From the NCBI GenBank assembly GCA_031082005.1, contig JAVHLR010000001.1, positions 377,251 through 441,250 of the forward strand: a stretch of 64,000 nt of DNA. The letters are read 5' to 3'. The notes under the pieces were generated by a model that saw only the letters and a program-made list of their open reading frames with translations, searched no databases and had not been told where the DNA came from. Source of the stretch: Patescibacteria group bacterium. Its GTDB lineage: Bacteria > Patescibacteriota > Patescibacteriia > 2-12-FULL-60-25. The translations under genes and the position numbers were made by a program. Of the stretch, positions 44,503-52,103 are shown piece by piece; within the stretch, counting starts at the first letter, position 1, and the number at the start of each line of letters is the position of its first letter.

Positions 44503-46824
44503 TCATTCCGGCACGAGCCGGAAAAAGATAGTTTCGTCCCCGTCCGTGAAGCTCATCCGCTCATAGCGCAGACGACGCCTCCGTCCGTCGCGAAGTCGTA
44601 GTGGTGTTTCCCGCTCGTAGGGTTGGACGATGGTCGCTCCCAGGGTTAGAGCGATGACTTCCTCGGGCAGGTCGTACTTCCTGACTCGGACGTCGAGTGG
44701 AGTCCAGTCCGCACCAGCCACGGAAGCGACCACTTTTCCCGGTAGGAATTCGACCGGCGTTTCGGCATAACGCTCCCGGATCTCTCGGAAAGTCATGATC
44801 TGCTCGACGCCTTCGGCCGCATACAGCCGTGATGCATGCTCATCCTCGCGCTTGATCGCGTCGCGCAGCGTTTGGCCCCATGAACGCACCTCGTATTCTT
44901 CGTTCGGCGTACCGAAAACGGATTTTTGGTCCAGTATCATGAGGCCGGGAAAGATATCACGGATTGTCACATTCGACGACGCGACTGCCACGACGTCCTC
45001 ATATCCGGGCATCATAGCGAAGTGCAAGCGGTGCAGCTCGTCCGTTCCGAAGTACGGCGTAAGCATGAAGCTGAACGATGCTGGGTCGTAACCCCGCGCC
45101 AAGAGCGATCGCGCCACCATCTTCATCACGATCCATTTGGGCAACGGATCACGCTCGGTGATTGTGTAGGAACGCTGAAGCGAAATCTTGACGTGATACC
45201 CCAGGTCGAGCAATCGGCTGATGTAGTCGATGTGGCCGTAGTGGGGGATGCCCATGCGCGCCGGGAAGAGCACGGTGTTCTTCTCGCGACGATTCTTAGC
45301 CGCACGCCGCGTGAGTTTGAGGTTCTTGGGCGCTTCCGTTTCCGGGAACAACGCATCAGCCACCTCGTTGGCATCCGGTCGGCCTCGTGGATCCTTCGCC
45401 AGCATTTCGCGGATGAGAGTGAGTCTCTCGTCGGCGAAGTCGATTTCCGGATGATGCTCGTACGGCATGAGTGCATTGGCTAGCGAGAACTTGAGCACGG
45501 CTTGCTCGCGATGTTCGCCTTTATGCTCGAGCTCGTCGCACGTCACGAACGGCAGTCTGCCATATAGTAGTTGGTGGAAGAGCAGTCCGAGCTGGAAGAT
45601 GTCGCTTGCGGTGGACGCTTTGCAGTGTAGCGTGACCTCTGGCGGCGCGAACTTGGGGTCCAAGATGTAGCTCACGACTTCACTTCCGTCGTCCACGTCC
45701 GGTTCACGTCGGCTGGCATTGAAATCGAACAGGCTGACTCCTTCGTGACTGACCATGACGTTATCCGGTCGCAGATCGAGATACAGAATCCCGCGCAGGC
45801 CCGGACGGCAGTGCAGACTGGCTAATGTCTCGGCAATCGCACCGACCACGGCGCAAGCCGCGTCCTTGTCGAGCAACTGCCCTGGGTGGACGTAGTCAGC
45901 CAACGACTGTCCGTACACATACGACCTGATCATGAACTCCGTGCCGTCGGCGAGTTTGAATTCGCCGTAGTGACTTGGCACGTCAGCGATATCGGTAATC
46001 AGCGGGAACAGATTCGCCTCCTCATCGAGGTTCGCGCCTATCCGCTCTTCTTCGTGCGTCAGTACTTCCTTGAAGACCTTGATGATCCCGTCGGAATCGA
46101 GCGCGAGATAGATGTTGCTGCAACGCGTTAGGCCGTCTTTGCCTTGGGCTAGCTGCCGCAAGATGCGGATTCCGTTCTCGTCGGCATAGCGGCGGAACAG
46201 GCTGTCCACTTCGTCACGTCTGTTCGGAGGTGTCGGGACGACGAACTCACGGCCTTCGGCGATGGCATGGAGCAGCTCGCGGCGCACTTGCGGATAGTGC
46301 GGATCTTCATCCGCTGCGCGGACGACCTCATCCCAGAACTTCGTCTGGTCAGGATACTCCTGTGCTACCAGTATCTTGAGTGCGGCGACATCCTTGGGAT
46401 CGACGAAAGACACGCCAGCTTGCTCGTCTCGATAGACATCAAACCAGCGCACTCCGCAGCGCATGAACCATTCCGCGAAGTCCGGGACCGAAAGGCTTTC
46501 GATGCCCGTGTAGAGCCCGATCCGGCGGATTTCCTGCACAGCTTTGGTTTCGCCGAAGGCTCGTGCGATCTCGAGGAGGTCCTTGAGCACGTCGAAGCGC
46601 TTCAGCTTGCAGAATTGTCGGACGGCTGGAATGAGATGTCGTCCGTCGCCAGAGAAGCAGGCGAGATGCGCATACGCCGCGACTTCGATCGCGTATTTTT
46701 TTGCACCGTCATCGCCTTCGATCGTATCGGCGGCGCGGTCGATGGCTTGCCACATGGCCGGACCCTCAAGTCCGACCGCTGCAGAGATGACTTTCCTCAA
46801 CACGGTCGTCTTGATATCTGACAT
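44503..46824 (-). CDS. Protein kinase fused to an HxGH nucleotidylyltransferase
   Basis: 773 residues, no membrane helix. Residues 1-210 are helical and unrecognised. Residues 220-490 form a protein-kinase fold with all key residues: Lys in IIKVF (249), Glu in the C-helix, catalytic loop YLDLRPDN (Asp350, Asn355), DFN replacing DFG (Asp367) and PPE (396). Residues 515-690 resemble NMNAT/cytidylyltransferase domains: a TVLFPARMGIPHYGH strand-loop with HxGH at 528-531, an ITERDP stretch, and GQTLRDAI near 650 in the place of the SxTxxR motif. A further about 80-residue beta-rich end is unassigned. The frame is open to 46863 but AAGGAT precedes ATG 46824. Last gene of the six-gene cluster. Fusion of these two domains is not one I know. 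Confidence 0.8.
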   Translation of the reverse strand: MSDIKTTVLRKVISAAVGLEGPAMWQAIDRAADTIEGDDGAKKYAIEVAAYAHLACFSGDGRHLIPAVRQFCKLKRFDVLKDLLEIARAFGETKAVQEIRRIGLYTGIESLSVPDFAEWFMRCGVRWFDVYRDEQAGVSFVDPKDVAALKILVAQEYPDQTKFWDEVVRAADEDPHYPQVRRELLHAIAEGREFVVPTPPNRRDEVDSLFRRYADENGIRILRQLAQGKDGLTRCSNIYLALDSDGIIKVFKEVLTHEEERIGANLDEEANLFPLITDIADVPSHYGEFKLADGTEFMIRSYVYGQSLADYVHPGQLLDKDAACAVVGAIAETLASLHCRPGLRGILYLDLRPDNVMVSHEGVSLFDFNASRREPDVDDGSEVVSYILDPKFAPPEVTLHCKASTASDIFQLGLLFHQLLYGRLPFVTCDELEHKGEHREQAVLKFSLANALMPYEHHPEIDFADERLTLIREMLAKDPRGRPDANEVADALFPETEAPKNLKLTRRAAKNRREKNTVLFPARMGIPHYGHIDYISRLLDLGYHVKISLQRSYTITERDPLPKWIVMKMVARSLLARGYDPASFSFMLTPYFGTDELHRLHFAMMPGYEDVVAVASSNVTIRDIFPGLMILDQKSVFGTPNEEYEVRSWGQTLRDAIKREDEHASRLYAAEGVEQIMTFREIRERYAETPVEFLPGKVVASVAGADWTPLDVRVRKYDLPEEVIALTLGATIVQPYERETPLRLRDGRRRRLRYERMSFTDGDETIFFRLVPE

Positions 46825-46879
46825 TTTTAGTATCCTTGTGAAAGGCCAAACGGACTTAGGCATGTCTCTTGCGAGGCAT

Positions 46880-46901
46880 GACCAACACGTTGGTCTTTTT
46901 T
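46880..46901 (+). terminator. Terminator-like hairpin on the opposite strand
   Basis: GACCAA, loop CACG, TTGGTC, then six T on the plus strand. No plus-strand gene ends here, so it may be an orphan or limit antisense transcription into the cluster. Confidence 0.5.
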
Positions 46902-46923
46902 GTCATTCGAATTGACGAGCTGA

Positions 46924-47014
46924 TTGTCATTGCGAGGAGCGCATACAAAACCGTAGGGCGACGCGGCAATCTTGCTTCAATGTAAGATTGCTTCGCAAGC
47001 GCTCGCAATGACGT
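46924..47014. repeat. Dispersed palindromic repeat inside the cluster
   Basis: GTCATTGCGAGGAGCGC...GGGCGACGCGGCAATCTT...AAGATTGCTTCGCAAGCGCTCGCAATGAC. It separates the kinase-fusion gene from the vWA gene at 47090. Confidence 0.75.
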
Positions 47015-47043
47015 TTAATATTTTAAAAACGAACAATAGAGAA

Positions 47044-47073
47044 GGGCCGCACCGCGAGTGTGCAGTGCGGCCC
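47044..47073 (-). terminator. GC-rich hairpin after vWA gene 2
   Basis: GGGCCGCAC/GTGCGGCCC, 9 bp perfect, 17 nt after the stop codon. T-run weak. Confidence 0.5.
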
Positions 47074-47089
47074 CTTGTCGAGTCTAGCA

Positions 47090-48136
47090 TCAGGAGAAGA
47101 CGATCTTGATCATCTTTTGGATCTCGTCTTCCGGCGCCTCGAGGTACTTGCCGAAGCGACGAATCGCTTCTCTGGCGTTCATGTCGGTGTTCGCGCCGAA
47201 AATCGGTTCCTTGAGCCACTTCTCGTACAACGTCATGAGGAACGCCTGCACGGTCTGGTTCCCCTGGTGGCGCGCGATGAGGAAGAGTAAGGCGTTGCCC
47301 ACGATGCCGCAGCGGTGCTCGTGCGAAGGGATCGTCGAGAGGTCGATGAGGTCGAACGGCAGGCGCTTCTTGTCCGTGATGAACTTCTTCTGCAGCTCGG
47401 CATAGTCGCGCTCCGCTCCGCTTCCGATGACCTCGAACGAGCGATAAGTCTCGTGGACGCGTTTGAGCGAGTCATGCCAGTCGCGGCCGCGCGGACATCC
47501 GTCGTCGCCACGCATGCCCATGCCGTGCGCGACCACGTCGGTCACCAGGTAGAGCCGTCGATCCTGTACGTGCCCGAAAGGCAGATCGCAGGCGTCCCAC
47601 AGGGCACACTCGATCGCCTCGGGCTCATCTCCGCCGCTGGCTCCGACGACGTGGCGGATCGAAGAGTGGAGGATCTTGTCGCCGGTCTCGTCTGGTGCCA
47701 CGTAGTCCACAGCCTGCCAGATACGCGATCCGTCGCAATGGTCCGAGAAGTAGACGAAGCAAATGCGTGACCCGGGGTCGATCGCCTTGAGCACGGCCAG
47801 CAGGTAGCCGGACGAACTCTTGAGGTGGTTCGCGATCTTCTCGTTGCTGCCCGAGTTGTCGATGAGTACGACGTGCACGCGCTCGGCTTTCTCGTCCGGT
47901 GCCTTGACCTGAAGATGGACGAGCGACTTGTCGTAGACTTCGCGCTCGTTACGGACTTCGCGCGGCTTGGCGCTCTTCGCCACCACCGCTTTTCTGTCTG
48001 TTTCGAGACGCCGTGCGCGATCCGCACGCGCCTCATCGGCGCGCCGTCGTTCGGCTTCGGTCTCGCCGGTGCTGCGGTATGCCTCGAAGTCACGCTCGAC
48101 GCTGCCGGAATATCCACGATAGCTGTTTCCGCTCAT
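47090..48136 (-). CDS. vWA-domain protein 2 of the cluster
   Basis: 348 residues, soluble. A charged helical N-terminus rich in Arg/Glu (about 15-65) precedes a von Willebrand A domain. The metal-ion-dependent adhesion site is intact: DNSGS (93-97), GGDEPEA as the second loop, and the Asp of YLVTDVVAHG. The C-terminal about 100 residues are helical. vWA proteins of this kind bind partner proteins through Mg2+ and often work beside AAA ATPases, kinases or chaperones. GGAGAG 7 nt upstream of the ATG. Confidence 0.85.
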   Translation of the reverse strand: MSGNSYRGYSGSVERDFEAYRSTGETEAERRRADEARADRARRLETDRKAVVAKSAKPREVRNEREVYDKSLVHLQVKAPDEKAERVHVVLIDNSGSNEKIANHLKSSSGYLLAVLKAIDPGSRICFVYFSDHCDGSRIWQAVDYVAPDETGDKILHSSIRHVVGASGGDEPEAIECALWDACDLPFGHVQDRRLYLVTDVVAHGMGMRGDDGCPRGRDWHDSLKRVHETYRSFEVIGSGAERDYAELQKKFITDKKRLPFDLIDLSTIPSHEHRCGIVGNALLFLIARHQGNQTVQAFLMTLYEKWLKEPIFGANTDMNAREAIRRFGKYLEAPEDEIQKMIKIVFS

Positions 48137-48210
48137 GTCACTCTCCTAAATGGGAAGGGGCGAGTAGGCTTCGGCCCAAATATTCGATCAGGTCGAATCC
48201 TTGGGGGAAG

Positions 48211-48233
48211 GGCGGAGAGTCAGTCTCTCCGCC
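48211..48233 (-). terminator. GC-rich hairpin between cluster genes 4 and 5
   Basis: GGCGGAGAG/CTCTCCGCC, a perfect 9-bp stem with 5-nt loop, 23 nt after the stop of the upstream gene. No T-run, so more likely an attenuator or mRNA stabiliser. Confidence 0.45.
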
Positions 48234-48255
48234 GAGGTGGGAAGGTACGAAGGGG

Positions 48256-49560
48256 TCAGAAGCTGCGGAAGTCGCGTTCCGGCTCGGCGTCGCTGCCGCC
48301 GTTGCGCTTGCGCGGCGAGGCAGGAGCCGCTGCTTTCATCGCCTGGAGCTTGTCCCACGGGATGTTGATCCCGCGGTTCTGCAACGCGATGATGTAGTAG
48401 GGGAGCTGCTCGGTCGAGACCTCGCCTGCTGCGAGCTTCATGACCGCGAGCACGTAGCTGACCAAGTCACGTTCAAGCCTCACATACTCGGCCGTGAGAC
48501 CAGCGCCGAGCTTCTTCAGCATCTCGTCGCGATTGGCGGCGCCGATGGCGGCGGGAAGCTGCGGATCCTCGAGCACCTTCTTGATGCGCAAGGTGTCGTG
48601 CGCCAGGGCGCGGGCTACTGGTATGCCCGTGCCGGCGAACATCTTGTTGAAGTTCTCGATGACCGTCGAAGCCGAGTCGAGGACGGGAGCCGTATCCGGA
48701 TGATCCATCATGCCGGGCATCATGGCTGCCCCGCCGCTCATCATGCTGGCGAAGCCAGCCATCATAGCCGCCGGGTTGTTCATCCGAGTCTGCCACAGCT
48801 CCTGCCAGCCGGTGAGCTTCTGCTGGAAGCTATCGAGCAGAGCCCAGAGACCACCCATGCGGTCGAGGAGCTTCCGCTTGCGCGCCTCGCTCATGAAGTG
48901 CCCCGGGACGCCCATGGCCTGCAGGACTTCGCCGTAACGCCGTTCCGCGACCTGCCTCTGCAGAGTGTAGTAGGCATCGCTGACGGGTTCTTCGAGCGTC
49001 TCGGCGTGTTGCTCCATGAGCGCCACGAGCTGATCCGGCAGGTCGTACACTCCGAGCTGCTTCGCTAGGAGGACACGTAGAGCAGCGTTGACTTCGGTCG
49101 CTCCGACCTTGGCCACCCCGCCGACGCGCAGCGCCGAGAGGAACGTGTCATCGCTCGGCGGTTCGGGCAAGAGACCGACCATACTGATCGCCGAGGGCGC
49201 CGCTACCTTGGGGGTCGTCGGCTCCACCAGCTTCGGTGCCGCTGCGCCGCGCAAGTCCTTGATCGCCTTATTGAGCTTGACCGGCGGCACGCCGCTGAAG
49301 AGCCCACGGATCACATCGTTGCCGGCGCACTCCGGATCGGCGAGGGCTTCGAGACCTTCGTCGTTCGCATCGCCGACAAGCTTCTGGAGCTCGGTCGTGA
49401 CGGCGTCGTACTCTTTGCCGATGGACTTGGCGAAGGCTCCGACCTTCTCCTGCCACTTGGCAGAAGCTGTCGTCGCGGTGATCTCGGGTTTCGGAGCTTC
49501 GAGAACAGCGGGCAGTGTTGCTTCAGTCGTCGTTGCATCGTTGTTGGGCGTGTCTGCCAT
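48256..49560 (-). CDS. Unknown protein of the kinase/vWA cluster
   Basis: 434 residues, no family recognised. A low-complexity N-terminus rich in Thr/Ala/Glu/Pro (1-45) is followed by helical segments, a Pro-rich linker (about 110-135) and a mainly helical C-terminal half. The latter includes a Met/Gly-rich stretch (about 275-295) with the look of a hydrophobic flexible loop, and the tail is basic then acidic. No Cys pairs or nucleotide-binding motifs. AAGGAGAG lies before ATG 49560; the open frame to 49617 adds no plausible domain. Position between the PurA-like enzyme and a vWA protein suggests an adaptor or substrate. Confidence 0.7.
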   Translation of the reverse strand: MADTPNNDATTTEATLPAVLEAPKPEITATTASAKWQEKVGAFAKSIGKEYDAVTTELQKLVGDANDEGLEALADPECAGNDVIRGLFSGVPPVKLNKAIKDLRGAAAPKLVEPTTPKVAAPSAISMVGLLPEPPSDDTFLSALRVGGVAKVGATEVNAALRVLLAKQLGVYDLPDQLVALMEQHAETLEEPVSDAYYTLQRQVAERRYGEVLQAMGVPGHFMSEARKRKLLDRMGGLWALLDSFQQKLTGWQELWQTRMNNPAAMMAGFASMMSGGAAMMPGMMDHPDTAPVLDSASTVIENFNKMFAGTGIPVARALAHDTLRIKKVLEDPQLPAAIGAANRDEMLKKLGAGLTAEYVRLERDLVSYVLAVMKLAAGEVSTEQLPYYIIALQNRGINIPWDKLQAMKAAAPASPRKRNGGSDAEPERDFRSF

Positions 49561-49613
49561 GACGGTAACTCTCCTTCTGACGTTGGGAACGAGCACGTTG
49601 CGGAATTGGCTTT

Positions 49614-49645
49614 CCATCGGCTAAGTCCGCAGGCAAAACCGATGG
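49614..49645 (-). other. Leader hairpin
   Basis: A CCATCGG/CCGATGG 7-bp stem with an 18-nt loop lies between the proposed internal promoter and the start of the 434-residue protein gene. Confidence 0.4.
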
Positions 49646-49647
49646 GC

Positions 49648-49677
49648 AATCTAATCACAGCCCGAGGCCTTCGTCAA
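49648..49677 (-). promoter_or_regulatory. Possible internal promoter of the cluster
   Basis: On the minus strand TTGACG, an 18-nt spacer and TAGATT, in the 157-nt gap between the PurA-like gene and the next gene. Confidence 0.45.
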
Positions 49678-49717
49678 GCGATCAAACCGCTCGAAAAGCC
49701 TCTGTATCCAGCCACTT

Positions 49718-51082
49718 TTAGGCTGCTCGGCTGGCTGACGCGGAACGTTCGAACGTCTCATCGGCCGTCGGCCCGGTAGAGCAGACGGTGACCGGCGTCT
49801 GGAGCGCATGCTCCAAGCGTTCGATGAACGCGTCCCGCTCGGTCGACCAGGTTTCGTATTGCGCTCGGGTCGTCGTCAGTTGCCGAGTGATCAGCTCCTG
49901 ACGCTGCAGGCTCGGAGCGTCGGCATGCTCGATGCCGACAATCCTGTTTCCTCGTGTTGCGAAGAGCGTCTCGTCCGGGCTTTCCGCTGTGTAGGCCGAG
50001 CAGACTCGCGTATGCTCGTCCAAGCGATCAAGATGCGTCAGCACGATCTCATCGATCCCACCAAGCGCCTCGATGGCGTACTTGATGGCGATAGGGTCGA
50101 GATGGCCGATACGGAAGTCTTGCTGCCAGGTGTCACACTTGTTGTGTGGCTCCGGACGCAAAGTCTGGTCAAGCGCAGCATCCTCTGTCATGAACGGTCC
50201 TGCGCCGTGCCGCGTGGCATATGTGCGCATGACGCCCATCCGCGTGATGCCGCCCATGAATCCGATCTGCTCCAACATCCGTTCCGCGTTGCGGAAAGTC
50301 ACGTCTGACCGCGTGCAGTGGGGGAAGAAACCGTGGACTTCGTCCAGCAGCACTCCCTGCGCTCCCTCGAACACGGCCACGCCTTCGCGCTGCATGATCT
50401 CGGTCAGATACGCATCATCGACCGGTGTCACGAGTCTGATGAAGCGGCTGAACCATTCGGCACAGCGGATGCTTTCGCTCGGATCGTTGAGCACATCTAG
50501 CATGAGCTGGGCGTCGTCGTTCTCCGGGATGCCGATAAGCTTTGCTGCCTTGTCGCGGTTCATCTCTTGGACGAAGCGCAGCTTGCGTATCAGTACGTTC
50601 GGATTCTCCAGATCCCGGACGTACATGACCGCGTTGCCTTGTTCCAGCTTGTCTTGCACGGTCTCGAACACGCCGAGTCCGCAGCTGCCGTGGCGATCGC
50701 GCCCGCGCGACATTTCGCGCAGACGGTTCACGGCGATCTGGAACGGCGTCGTCACCAGAGCATCGCGCTCCACGGTCACGCGGCTGAAGATGTCATGGAT
50801 GCCGTACTTGGCGAGGTGCATGCCTTCAGACAGGAACGCCGTGGGATTCACCAACATGAAGCGCGAGAGGTGCGTCCGCACGCCCGGCACGAAACTGGCG
50901 CTGCCGAACTGCTGGAAGGCATGCTGTCGTCCGTCGGCCGTCACCACGTTGTGATGCGCGTTGCTCGCGCCGTTGTAGCGCACGACAGTGTGGACCGGCT
51001 TGGTTCGCGCCAAGTAGTCGACTGTCTTGCCTTTGCCTTCGTCTCCGTTCGCGATCCCTGCGATCAAGATGGCAGATGACAT
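49718..51082 (-). CDS. Divergent adenylosuccinate synthetase homologue
   Basis: 454 residues with the PurA fold. The GTP/catalytic loop NGDEGKGK (12-19) keeps the catalytic Asp14, and SNAHH (40-44) keeps the His equivalent of E. coli His41. VFEGAQG (237-243), TRHGAGP (290-296), THLD (349-352) and STGP (435-438) are further conserved. But the region that should read T-T-G-R-x-R-R and bind aspartate is DTWQQDFRIG (317-326), and the IMP-side TTGRGIGP is HGSCGLGV (131-138). It is therefore probably a GTP-dependent ligase with a changed nucleotide or amino-acid substrate. AAGGA precedes ATG 51082. Its place in a kinase/vWA cluster, not a purine operon, supports a special role. Confidence 0.85.
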   Translation of the reverse strand: MSSAILIAGIANGDEGKGKTVDYLARTKPVHTVVRYNGASNAHHNVVTADGRQHAFQQFGSASFVPGVRTHLSRFMLVNPTAFLSEGMHLAKYGIHDIFSRVTVERDALVTTPFQIAVNRLREMSRGRDRHGSCGLGVFETVQDKLEQGNAVMYVRDLENPNVLIRKLRFVQEMNRDKAAKLIGIPENDDAQLMLDVLNDPSESIRCAEWFSRFIRLVTPVDDAYLTEIMQREGVAVFEGAQGVLLDEVHGFFPHCTRSDVTFRNAERMLEQIGFMGGITRMGVMRTYATRHGAGPFMTEDAALDQTLRPEPHNKCDTWQQDFRIGHLDPIAIKYAIEALGGIDEIVLTHLDRLDEHTRVCSAYTAESPDETLFATRGNRIVGIEHADAPSLQRQELITRQLTTTRAQYETWSTERDAFIERLEHALQTPVTVCSTGPTADETFERSASASRAA

Positions 51083-51107
51083 GATCCGTTCCTTTGCGAG
51101 AATGGAA

Positions 51108-51136
51108 GACCGGGACACCTGATCGGCGTCCCGGTC
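51108..51136 (-). terminator. GC-rich hairpin between cluster genes 2 and 3
   Basis: GACCGGGAC/GTCCCGGTC, a perfect 9-bp stem with 11-nt loop, just downstream of the vWA 1 stop codon. Without T-run; partial attenuation is possible. Confidence 0.45.
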
Positions 51137-51149
51137 GGGGAGAGTAGGG

Positions 51150-52076
51150 TTAGAGCGGAGTCACGCGCGAGCGACGTTTGCGGCCGCCTGCTTGCGGTTC
51201 CGCGTTGTCTTCGGTTGTGGCGTTTGCGACGTCGCCGCGTTTGGCTCGCTCGATAGTTCCGACCCAGTTCGCGATGATCTCGCTCACCTTGGAAGGATCG
51301 TGCATCACGATACAGCGTTCGGATCCGAACAGGTCTGCCCAACGGCGCTGAACCTCATTCAAGTAGCTGTCTTCGTTGCCGCCGATGCTGGTCGGCAGGA
51401 TGAAGAGCACTTCGAAGCGCTCTTTCACCTCGCGTACGATCCGACCCAGCGCGATGTTGTCGTCCAGGTCGTCGCCGATGTAGTCCTTGACCAGGCGTCG
51501 ATCCACTTGGGCATACGGCAGCTCGTCGCCGATGATCACGAGGCAGCCCTTGTGCTGGCGCTTCTCCCAGCAGTCGATGCTGGTGTGCCGCGCCATGGCG
51601 TAGAGCGCCAGGTCATAGGACTCGTGGCCGTTGCCGCCGCCCTTGCCCTCGAGGAAGAGCTGTCCGAGGCAGTCGTCGATCTTGAGGTCGGTTTCCCACT
51701 CGCCGACTTGGACGGGAGCGATCTCTCCCATGCCCGCGTCGCCGATGGCGCCGATCATCACCTGCGGATCCTTGACGCCGTGGCGCAGCAACGAACCCAT
51801 CAGTTGATTGAGGTTCTGCTGCAGCACCCGCGGGATCTTGCCCATGGAACCCGTCTCGTCGAAGAAGACCGTGATGGCGAGCGACTCCGGGAACTTGTCG
51901 CTGTCGCGACTTTCCCGCAGAGGCTTGCGCCGCAAGTCCATGGCCGGGTGACAGTGTCGCTCGCTCTCTGCGGCGCTCTGCATCTGACGATGGTGGACGA
52001 ACGCGTCCACACCCTGTTGGTCGCGCTTCGTCTGACGTTGCTGGAAGAACTTATTGCTCCAGGTATCCTTTGCCAT
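51150..52076 (-). CDS. vWA-domain protein 1 of the cluster
   Basis: 308 residues, soluble. An N-terminal basic helical segment (1-60) is followed by a vWA domain with MIDAS DETGS (73-77), a Gly-rich loop GGGNGHES, and the Asp of LVIIGDELPY. The tail is Arg/Lys-rich. The sequence differs strongly from the other vWA protein, so it is not a recent duplicate. The sequence before the ATG is GGAAAAGGAA. It starts 27 nt after the pseudokinase, the closest pairing in the cluster. TerY-type proteins are the nearest described comparison. Confidence 0.85.
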   Translation of the reverse strand: MAKDTWSNKFFQQRQTKRDQQGVDAFVHHRQMQSAAESERHCHPAMDLRRKPLRESRDSDKFPESLAITVFFDETGSMGKIPRVLQQNLNQLMGSLLRHGVKDPQVMIGAIGDAGMGEIAPVQVGEWETDLKIDDCLGQLFLEGKGGGNGHESYDLALYAMARHTSIDCWEKRQHKGCLVIIGDELPYAQVDRRLVKDYIGDDLDDNIALGRIVREVKERFEVLFILPTSIGGNEDSYLNEVQRRWADLFGSERCIVMHDPSKVSEIIANWVGTIERAKRGDVANATTEDNAEPQAGGRKRRSRVTPL

Positions 52077-52103
52077 TTCCTTTTCCCTCTTTCTGCAGCG
52101 GTT

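Noticed and set aside
48013-49068. 351-codon plus-strand frame
   Set aside because: Shadow of the 434-residue protein and vWA 2; no start signal or family.
49718-51082. Phage-type PurZ (diaminopurine synthesis)
   Set aside because: As I recall PurZ changes the catalytic Asp in the GDEGKG loop; here Asp14 is kept and no phage genes are adjacent. Not excluded for an unusual substrate.
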